A stretch of DNA of 64,000 nt from Litsea cubeba (taxonomy: Eukaryota > Streptophyta > Magnoliopsida > Laurales > Lauraceae), in the NCBI GenBank assembly GCA_012931725.1, contig CM022946.1, forward strand, positions 46,209,252 to 46,273,251, written 5' to 3'. Positions 56,555 through 64,000 of the stretch are shown piece after piece. Both the position numbers and the translations under genes were made by a program. Position 1 is the first letter of the stretch. Each line of letters opens with the position of its first letter. The notes under the pieces are model-generated. The model saw only the letters and a program-made list of their open reading frames with translations, was not told the DNA's origin and did not search any database.

Positions 56555-57730
56555 ATGCTATCTGAATTGTCGCAACGAGTGCATGCATTGGAGACCGGAC
56601 TTTCTGATATGGTACTTGCATTAGAGACAGGGTTTGCAGCCTTACAAAAACCATCAACTGACGCATCGTCCAGTACAGGTTTTCCACTTATTGTACCGCA
56701 CCACGCTGAAGCTGACAGACGTGAGTCTATTCATGATTTTATTGAGCGTCTTTTTTCTGAAAAGGACCATGAAAATGCGCCACCAACACCCAAATTTGAT
56801 GATATTACCAAACGCGTCAAAGTTGAAGTGGCTGATTTCTCTGGACGCCTGAACCGACAGGCTTTTATTGATTGGCTCAATTCTCTTGACGATTATTTCA
56901 ATTGGTATTGCATGGATGATGCCCAGCGTGTGGCCTTTGTCAAAGTCAAGCTTAAGGGTTCAGCAAGGGCATGGTGGCACGGCGTTGATCATAACAATTT
57001 CGTCATGGGACGCCCCACTATCACTAAGTGGGACGACATGCGCGAAAAGCTTGAAGGCAAGTACTTACCCTCTAATTATTTGGATATACTTTAGCAAGAG
57101 TTTCTTCTCTTCAGGCAGGGCATTTTGTCATTAGATGAGTACACAGAGAAATTCAATGATTATGTTATTCGGAGCAAAAATCGAGAAGATGATCGAGAAC
57201 TTGTCAACCGCTATCGTACTGGTTTGCGCCACGAAATTAAGCGTGAGGTCCTCATGCATGATTTTGATACAGTTGATGAGATCTATAACAAGGCAAAACG
57301 AGTTGAACTGGAATTACGGTCACCAAATATGAGACGCTTTGGTGCTCCAACCGGAGAACCCATACCTCGCAGAGCTCCAGAGTTCCAGAATTATCGTGCT
57401 CCACCACAAGGTTCTCACCCAGCTTCCGAATTTCAGAATAATCGTGCTCCTCCACAAGGTTATCGTCCACCACAGAGGCAATAACAGCCCAACCAGCCTA
57501 ATCAGTGCCTTTTTACACCAAACCAGCAGGTCGCCGTACCACAGGGACGTGGACCTCCAAGGCCGGATCGGCGGAATAACGGTTGTTGGCGTTGTGGTCA
57601 ACCGGGTCACTTTGCCAATGATTGCCGACAGGTTCGAAATCTTTACTATTGTGAAGAAGAAGCCTATTATGATGATGAACACTATGATGAACACATTGAG
57701 ATGGAGCCCCCCCCCCCCCCCCCCCCCCCC
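56555..57730 (+). pseudogene. Broken gag of the chromovirus
   Basis: One frame runs from the ATG at 56555. It is stopped by TAG at 57092, resumes in the same frame with DEYTEKFNDYVIRSKNR, is stopped again by TAA at 57482, and continues into the zinc knuckle CWRCGQPGHFANDC near 57584-57625. It then meets a run of 24 C (57707-57730), after which the frame hits TGA. The Gag core includes RQAFIDWLNSLDDYFNWY and SARAWWHG. The repeated NYRAPPQG/NNRAPPQG segment precedes the knuckle. Confidence 0.92.
57707..57730 (+). repeat. 24-base C homopolymer at the gag-pol frame boundary
   Basis: The tract follows GAGATGGAG, encodes prolines, and its length decides whether gag and protease share a frame. With 24 C the upstream frame ends at TGA. 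Confidence 0.93.
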
Positions 57731-58984
57731 TGAAAATCAACCAGTGGAAGCACGGGAAGACACTCAGCAAGAAGAACGGTCGGATCCTCTTCCTAGAGCC
57801 ACTACTACTGCAGAAGAAGGAGGTCCTCTACTTATCATACGCCGACTTCTCAATACCAATGAACAGGAAGAAGAAGATTGGCGGAGAACTTCCATCTTCC
57901 GGACACGTGTGCGGTGTAAAGGTAAGCTGAGTAATTTAATCATTGATGGCGGAAGTGCTATGAATATTGTTGCGCAGGAAGTGATCGATAAATTGAAATT
58001 GCCAACTGAAAAGCACCCGAAACCTTACAAAGTTGCATGGGTAAACGATCATTCCATTCCTGTGACCCGCCGATGTCTGATTAATTTCAAAATTGGCATT
58101 TATGAAGATGAAATATGGTGCGACATCATTCCTATGAACATTGCTCATATACTTCTTGGTCGGCCTTGGCTCTTCGATCGAGAGGTACTTACAGATCAAA
58201 AGAAGCACATGCATTCTTTCAAGTGGAAAGAACAAATGGTGGATCTTCTTCCAATGCCACCAATAGCATTTTTTTCAGAGACTCCCACTACCCCATCCAA
58301 TCCACATGTTCTCACTATGCGTAAATTTGAGGAAGAAACCGAAGAACAGAATGTGATGTTTGCACTAATCGCTAAGCAAATGCAGGAACCTCCTAAGATT
58401 CGTATTCCCACTGAAGCTTAGGCCATCCTTCATGAATACTGTGATCCGACTCCTGAAGAGTTACCAAAAGAGCTACCTCCCATGCGAGATATACAGCATG
58501 CTATAGACTTAGTTCCTGGCGCATCCCTGCCAAATCTGTCTGCTTATCGGATGAGCCCAAGTGAACATGCCGAGTTGAAGCGCCAAGTTGATGAATTATT
58601 GCAAAAGGGGTACATCAAGGAAAGCTTAAGTCCTTGTGTTGTTCCAGCCCTCCTTACACCAAAGAAGGATGGTAGCTGGCGTATGTGTGTGGACAGTCGC
58701 GCCATCAACAAAATTACGGTAAAGTATCGTTTTCCTATTCCTCGGATAGACGATATGTTGGATATAATGCATGGATCCACTATTTTTTCCAAACTTGATC
58801 TACGTAGTGGCTATCACCAGATTCGTGTCCGACCGGGTGACGAATGGAAAACAGCATTCAAAACAAAAGATGGTCTTTATGAGTGGTTAGTGATGCCCTT
58901 TGGCCTTTCTAATGCGCCAAGTACTTTCATGCGAGTGATGACTCAGCTATTGCGCCCTTTTCTTGGTAAATTTGTTGTGGTTTA
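57731..58984 (+). pseudogene. Protease and N-terminal reverse transcriptase of the chromovirus (broken)
   Basis: The frame gives the protease motif LIIDGGSAMNIV near 57938-57975 and HILLGRPWL. It meets TAG at 58419 and resumes with the reverse transcriptase: [54 protein letters not shown] and [13 protein letters not shown] missing T near 58985-58987 destroys the catalytic YxDD motif reading. Confidence 0.93.
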
Positions 58985-59123
58985 TTTGATGATATCTTGA
59001 TATACAACAAATCCAAGAAAGAGCATCTTGATCATTTGAGGTGTGTGTTCAGTACCCTGCGGCATGATAAATTTTATATCAACCTCAAGAAGTGCTCTTT
59101 TTTGACTGATTCTGTGCTTTTTT
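58985..59123 (+). pseudogene. Shifted reverse-transcriptase segment
   Basis: Between the missing T near 58985 and one extra T in a run of eight near 59118-59125, the coding reading lies in another frame ([17 protein letters not shown], then NLKKCSF). The two shifts cancel, so the downstream frame matches the upstream one. Confidence 0.88.
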
Positions 59124-61316
59124 TTGGGTTACTTCATTACTGATCGAGGTGTCGAGGCGGACCCCGCCAAAGTGAATGCTGTTGTTGATTGGCCTACTCC
59201 AACAACCATATCTGAAGCTCGAAGTTTCCATGGGCTTGCGACTTTCTACAGGCGTTTTATCAGAAATTTCAGTAGCATCATGGCTCCTATTACCGACTGT
59301 ATGAGACAGGGGACATTCAAATGGACCAGTGCTGCCGCCCGTGCATTTGCACAGATTAAACGGAAGATGACTGAAGCTCCAGTTTTATGCCTTCCAAATT
59401 TCAATCAGGTTTTTGAAGTTCATTGTGATGCATCTAATGTTGGTATTGGAGGCGTGCTTAGTCAGGAAGGTCATCCTGTCGCTTTCTACAGTGAGAAGCT
59501 GAATGAGTCCCGGAAAACATATTCTCCCTATGATCTCGAACTATATGCTGTGGTACAGACTCTACGTCATTGGCGGCATTATTTAATTGGAAGAGAGTTT
59601 GTTCTATTCTCTGATCATGAAGCCCTCAAGCATTTACATTCCCAGCATAAATTGAGTGCACACCGTGCAAGGTGGAACTCCTACCTTCAGGAATTCACTT
59701 TTGTCATTCGCCACAAGGCCGGCAAAGAAAATCAAGTTGCAGATGCATTAAGCCGCCGCAAGCATTTATTGATTAACATGTCTATCACTGTTCCGGGCTT
59801 CGAAGAAATTCGTCAAGAATACCCTGCGGATAAAGATTTTGGCCACACCACTCTTCTCAATGGCGATCCAACTCAACACCCACACTTCAGTATTCATAAT
59901 GGATATTTATTTCGCGGCACAAAACTATGTCTACCAGCTACCTCCATCCGTGAACATATTGTACGGGAATTACATGGTGGCGGATGTAGTGGACACTTAG
60001 GTCGTGATAAGACCCTCGATCTTGTTGGTGACAGATATTTTTGGCCTAAGATGAAATCATATATCATTAAAATTTGTGATTTATGCAGGGTTTGTCAGCT
60101 TGCAAAGGGTAACAAAAAGAATACAAGACTCTATCAGCCCCTTCCCATTCCACATGCTCCGTGGGAAGACATCTGCATGGATTTTGTTCTGGGTCTACCA
60201 AACACAGCACGAAAAGTTGATTCTATATTTGTTGTGGTAGATCGATTTTCTAAGATGGCTCATTTCATACCATGTTCTAAGTCTTCTGATGCATCCAAAG
60301 TTGCGCAGTTATTCTTCCGCGAAGTGGTACGCCTTCATGGACTTCCTAAAACAATTGTGTCCGATCGAGATACGAAGTTTATGAGCTATTTTTGGAAGAC
60401 ACTCTGGCTGGCCACTAGGACAAAGTTACAATTTTCCAGTGCCTATCATCCGCAAACTGACGGTCAAACGGAAGTGGTTAATCGCAGTTTAGGGAAATTG
60501 TTGAGATGCTTGGTTCGAGACCACATTACATCTTGGGATCTGGTCTTACCCATGGCTGAATTTGCTTACAATAATTCAGTCAACAGATTTACTGGGATGT
60601 CCCCATTCCAAGCCGTGACTGGCGTGCGACCGCACTTACCTGCTGATTTGGTTCCGTTACCGGTCGAAGCGCGACCGAGTGGAGAAGCTGAAGATTTTAT
60701 CCGACATATGCAGCATGTACATGATGAGGTTCGACGTAACATCGCCACTAGTAATGAAAACTACAAGCAGCATGCTGATGCACGTCGCCGTTTTGTTGAG
60801 TTTGCAGAAGGTGACATGGTCATGATTAGAATACGTCCCGAGCGCCTTCCTCCCAAAGCAAATAAGAAGCTGCATCCTCGCAATGCGGGTCCTTTTAAGA
60901 TCTTGAAGAAGATAAGTTCCAATGCATACGTTCTGGAACTGCCCGCAGAGTTAGGCATCAGTTCCACATTTAATGTAGAAGACTTGACTCTCTACCGTGG
61001 CCATCACACCGATGAAGGAATTGAAGAACACATCTTATCTCTACCGCCCACTCCTCCACCGTCTGATCACATTGTGGATGTCCTAGATGATCAACTCGTG
61101 CCTACACGCCGTGGAGGTTTTCAGAAGTTTCTTGTTCAGTGGAAGAATCGCCCCATTTCAGATGCCTCATGGATCATTGCTACTGATTTCCAGCGCCTCA
61201 ACCCGGACTTATATGAACGTTATCAAGCTATACACTCGTCGGAGTCGAGTTTTTCTAAGGCGGGGAGAAATGGTGCAATTCGAGCCAGGTCCAAGTCCAC
61301 TGGACCTAACCCGTGA
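59124..61316 (+). CDS. RNase H, integrase and chromodomain of the chromovirus (730 codons, remnant of pol)
   Basis: A long intact frame. First the reverse transcriptase end (HGLATFYRRFIRNFS), then RNase H (VHCDASNVGIGGVLSQEG, LFSDHEALKHL, VADALSRR). The integrase follows with a zinc finger (HLGRDKTLDL with CRVCQLAKG) and catalytic-core segments DRFSKMAHFIP, SDRDTKF and HPQTDGQTEVVNRSL. The C-terminus ends in a chromodomain-like FQKFLVQWKNRPISDASWI, which in the family directs insertion toward modified chromatin. The stop (61314-61316) lies 46 bases inside the 3' LTR. The listed start is only where the frame opens; it is not a genuine translation start. Confidence 0.92.
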   Translation: MGYFITDRGVEADPAKVNAVVDWPTPTTISEARSFHGLATFYRRFIRNFSSIMAPITDCMRQGTFKWTSAAARAFAQIKRKMTEAPVLCLPNFNQVFEVHCDASNVGIGGVLSQEGHPVAFYSEKLNESRKTYSPYDLELYAVVQTLRHWRHYLIGREFVLFSDHEALKHLHSQHKLSAHRARWNSYLQEFTFVIRHKAGKENQVADALSRRKHLLINMSITVPGFEEIRQEYPADKDFGHTTLLNGDPTQHPHFSIHNGYLFRGTKLCLPATSIREHIVRELHGGGCSGHLGRDKTLDLVGDRYFWPKMKSYIIKICDLCRVCQLAKGNKKNTRLYQPLPIPHAPWEDICMDFVLGLPNTARKVDSIFVVVDRFSKMAHFIPCSKSSDASKVAQLFFREVVRLHGLPKTIVSDRDTKFMSYFWKTLWLATRTKLQFSSAYHPQTDGQTEVVNRSLGKLLRCLVRDHITSWDLVLPMAEFAYNNSVNRFTGMSPFQAVTGVRPHLPADLVPLPVEARPSGEAEDFIRHMQHVHDEVRRNIATSNENYKQHADARRRFVEFAEGDMVMIRIRPERLPPKANKKLHPRNAGPFKILKKISSNAYVLELPAELGISSTFNVEDLTLYRGHHTDEGIEEHILSLPPTPPPSDHIVDVLDDQLVPTRRGGFQKFLVQWKNRPISDASWIIATDFQRLNPDLYERYQAIHSSESSFSKAGRNGAIRARSKSTGPNP

Positions 61317-61690
61317 GCTATTGGGTCAATCAGATTCAATCCATTAGAATAGCCCACAAATCCAATGAGGAATAACCGGCTGTTGTGGGAAGTTATCCTA
61401 TTTAGTAGTTTTCTAATTGCTTTAGCATCTTAGAATTAGTAGGCTTCTTTAATATTAGGAATTTTATAATTAGTAACAGAAGTTTAATAGGATTAGAAAG
61501 ACCCTTTGATATTCTCTATAAATATGTAAATCCCCTTAAGGGATCAACGCATCTTATTATTGAATTGAAAATTGAGTTCTGGTTTAGTTTTTGCTTTGAT
61601 TAGTTTTGTGCGTGAGTTCTTGGCTGTTGAATCCATCTGGATTCGATCAAATCCCTGTTGTGGGTTTGGTCTTCTCCTCTGGCTGCATCA
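61271..61690 (+). repeat. 3' LTR of the chromovirus (420 bp)
   Basis: Same ends as the 5' copy. Differences: CCCCTG/CCCGTG, CAAGCC/CAATCC, ATTCTA/ATTTTA, CTTTAG/CTTAAG, AACACA/AACGCA and TTGACT/TTGATT. Confidence 0.97.
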
Positions 61691-61695
61691 CCTCT

Positions 61696-63080
61696 GTAAT
61701 ATCCATTTCAATCCCTCCTTTTTTCTTTATTAGTTGCTCTCAAATTTGGGTACCTATTTGACACTGTCCTTTACTCAAGCCTGGGGCAGGCACATGACAG
61801 AGTACCAATGTGGTGGAGCTTATATCAACCTCCAAAATGACCAGGCTAAGGAGGGACATATGTCATCTATCTGAAGTCAAGCTTACATCCACTCGCAAAC
61901 TAAATTATACTGTGGCATAAGTGGCCTTTATTTAACAAAGCAGCCCACAAAACAAAAGTTGATTAGGGTGTTGGAACAGTTCACAAACTAACCAATCCCA
62001 GAGCCATATATTAAAAATCATTCATCTCTCTACAGAAGATTGAATCCAGAGGAAAAAAGAAAAACCTTATCAAGTATCAGACCAATGTCCTATAACCTTA
62101 TCATGCACTAGGAATGACCCTCCAACCTATCCCTTTTCAAGTATCAGACCAATGTCCTATAACCTTATCTTGCACTAGGAATGACCCTCCAACCTATCAT
62201 ACCCTGATGCTTGTACATGCCCATCGTATCCATGTTGAACCCATATGAAACTCGTATCGATAATACAGGAGTGATACTTTTAGGGAGAAAATCCAGCATA
62301 TCCTACTTACCAAGTTCATTGTTTATTCTTTTAGTTTTCTTACTTCTCAACATAAAAAAAATAAAAATAAAAATCATAAGGAACATGAACAATTATAATT
62401 TCATTAATTCAGAAATGTTGAAAAGAAAAAATTAGGAAAGCCGTATCCATATCCGTGTCCTAGATTTGAAAAGGTATAGAGTCATATCCCCAATCCCCAT
62501 ATCCGAGTCTATATCCATAACAGTATCGGGCATCATAGCATCCAATACATCCAACAATTCAGCAATGCTGCTTAGTGTCGTGTGTGTGTCCGTGTATGAT
62601 GCATGTGTGTGTACGTAATACATCCAACAATTCAGCAATGCCGCTTAGTGCCGTGTGTGTGTCCGTGTATGCGTGTTTGTGTGTGTGTGTGTCTGTAGGA
62701 GAGAGAGAGAGAGAGAGAGAGAGCCCATAATTTTTTTTTCCGAAGTCATGGCTCTTATTCCAGTCAGCAGACACTCCTATCCAATGCTTAGACTACGCAT
62801 AATAAAAAGATACTAGTGAAAACCACCCAACAAAATACCTTTTCTAAAGCCTTCCTTACAACAATAAGAATTATGTGACCTTGTTAGAAATTAGTTTTCA
62901 AAAAGCTAAGAAGCATTAGAGGATAGGAGTTGCCACTTGCCAGTTTGTGTGCAAAGCAGTAGGACTCAACAATCAAGAAGATCCAAAAAGGGAAACATAG
63001 TTATCCATTGAATCCTACTTGCAATAGTTTAAGAGTATCATAGGATATAGAAGAATTTATGAAGTACTACAAGTTTAGTA
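61696..63080. other. Intergenic stretch with small tandem repeats
   Basis: Contains a 67-bp tandem duplication beginning TCAAGTATCAGACC (62070 and 62137), a 73-bp duplication beginning CCAACAATTCAGCAATG (62551 and 62624), a GT run near 62677-62690 and a GA run at 62700-62723. No gene recognised. Confidence 0.75.
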
Positions 63081-63085
63081 ATTTT

Positions 63086-63289
63086 TGTAGAAGTTAGTCA
63101 AATATGTTAGGCTGATTTCTCTCTTGATTGATTAGGAGATTACTTCTTTCACCGTAACTAGTGCCTTGATTATTGTAATTAGTCCTTGACTAAGGATTCA
63201 ATTCATTATTAATACTCAACAATCGATGATCCCAGATCATTGAGTTTCTTGCCATTATTGTCTTCTTCATCTCATCACAGACTCTTACG
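63086..63289 (+). repeat. 5' LTR of the deleted Copia element
   Basis: Starts TGTAGAAGTTAGTC. It ends CTTACG, whereas the right copy ends CTTACA. Confidence 0.93.
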
Positions 63290-63441
63290 GTGTTAAGTAG
63301 TTGTTTGTGCAGTTTCCTATCACCAATTGGTTTTGGGATTACTGGCTAGCAACTTTGACATCATATTTGGAAGCAGTCATCAAGACTCATTTGGAAGCAA
63401 CAATTGTTCTTCAATTATGGAGTCATTAAAACTCATTTGGA

Positions 63442-63798
63442 GCAGAGGTTCGGGCCCTGTCATCCGCAAGTGCTGAAATCATCTGGCTCTACCGTCTTCT
63501 CTGTGAATTCGGTGTTTCTGTTGGTAAATCTACACCTCTTCATGGGGACAACACCAGTGCTACCCGAATTGCAAACAATCCAGTCTTTCCTGAAAGAACG
63601 AAGCATATTGAGATTGATTGCCACTTCATCCGTCAGCATATTGTTACTGAAAAAATAACTCTGTCTCATGTCTCTACTCTTAACCAGTTGGCGGATATCT
63701 TCACAAAAGCTCTTCCCAAACCACGTCATCATGATCTCACTAGCAAATTGATGTTTTCTAACTTACCACATCAATTTGAGGGGGAGTGTAGAAGTTAG
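63442..63798 (+). pseudogene. Copia RNase H C-terminal fragment
   Basis: An open reading of about 118 codons without its own start: AEVRALSSASAEIIWLYRLL, DNTSATRIANNPVFPERTKH, IEIDCHFIR, LADIFTKALP. This is the standard end of the Copia polyprotein. The frame ends at TAG, 12 bases into the 3' LTR. Confidence 0.93.
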
Positions 63799-63990
63799 TC
63801 AAATATGTTAGGCTGATTTCTCTCTTGATTGATTAGGAGATTACTTCTTTCACCGTAACTAGTGCCTTGATTATTGTAATTAGTCATTGACTAAGGATTC
63901 AATTCATTATTAATCCTCAACAATCGATGATCCTAGATCATTGAATTTCTTGCCATTATTGTCTTCTTCATCTCATAACAGACTCTTACA
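63787..63990 (+). repeat. 3' LTR of the deleted Copia element
   Basis: Starts TGTAGAAGTTAGTC directly after the purine tract and ends CTTACA before the ATTTT duplication. Confidence 0.95.
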
Positions 63991-64000
63991 ATTTTCAGAC

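Larger units (their letters stand above)
55159..61695 (+). mobile_element. Complete but mutated Ty3/gypsy chromovirus
   Basis: The element is 55164-61690 (6,527 bp), flanked by CCTCT at 55159-55163 and 61691-61695. LTRs are 420 bp each and differ at six positions by my count. The primer-binding site TGGTATCAGAGC (initiator-Met type) begins three bases after the LTR, and a purine tract GGCGGGGAGAAA precedes the 3' LTR. Internal order is Gag with zinc knuckle, protease, reverse transcriptase, RNase H, integrase and a C-terminal chromodomain. Three in-frame stops, a 24-base C tract that breaks the frame, and two single-base shifts in the reverse transcriptase region make this copy unable to encode its full polyprotein. 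Confidence 0.97.
63081..63995 (+). mobile_element. Internally deleted Copia element (905 bp)
   Basis: The element is 63086-63990, flanked by ATTTT at 63081-63085 and 63991-63995. Its two LTRs are 204 bp each (63086-63289 and 63787-63990) and differ at about six positions. The 497-bp interior keeps only the last part of Copia RNase H and the polypurine tract (TTTGAGGGGGAG). No clear primer site follows the left LTR. It cannot encode its own movement. Confidence 0.95.

Noticed and set aside
1..63995. A new defence or biosynthetic gene cluster
   Set aside because: The three host genes belong to unrelated pathways, and everything else recognised is transposon-derived.

Overview
This is plant nuclear DNA. 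Three intron-containing genes, all on the minus strand, sit among LTR retrotransposons, MITEs, LINE relics and a SINE. The protein families (ORMDL, plant LRAT/NC-domain, bifunctional fucokinase/GDP-fucose pyrophosphorylase), the GT-AG introns of up to 5.9 kb and the transposon families point to a flowering plant with a fairly repeat-rich genome. The species cannot be named from this sequence.
Layout. 1-6354: the 5' part of a Ty3/gypsy element of the Tat type (minus strand), with a 1,772-codon Gag-Pol frame running off the left edge, a primer-binding site and one LTR. 8070-16764: a complete three-exon ORMDL gene (157 aa); intron 2 holds a large diverged inverted repeat with a Tourist-like MITE in its loop. 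17.1-21.7 kb: intergenic, with a T-rich minisatellite and a foldback element. 21764-21937: an Au-like SINE with a 19-bp target duplication. 22167-25047: a complete two-exon LRAT-domain gene (257 aa). 25784-29324: a complete, recently inserted 3.5-kb non-autonomous LTR element that encodes only Gag (TR-GAG type) and carries a 78-bp minisatellite. 29.3-32.4 kb: GAATTCC-rich MITE relics and unassigned DNA. 32402-46945: a complete seven-exon FKGP gene (1,088 aa) whose introns hold LINE relics, a Mutator-type MITE, a local duplication and one probable GC-AG splice pair. 47.1-55.1 kb: intergenic, with two MITEs, an A-rich repeat and a broken tRNA-Val copy. 55159-61695: a complete but mutated chromodomain Ty3/gypsy element. 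63081-63995: a 0.9-kb internally deleted Copia element.
How the parts relate. ORMDL restrains serine palmitoyltransferase, FKGP salvages L-fucose to GDP-fucose, and the LRAT-type protein is probably a membrane-associated thiol hydrolase or acyltransferase. They share no pathway and are simply neighbours. The strongest functional link is between the two Tat-type elements: the Gag-only element has a related Gag, the same kind of LTR ends and nearly the same primer-binding site as the pol-bearing element at the left edge, which suggests it moves using enzymes supplied by such an element.
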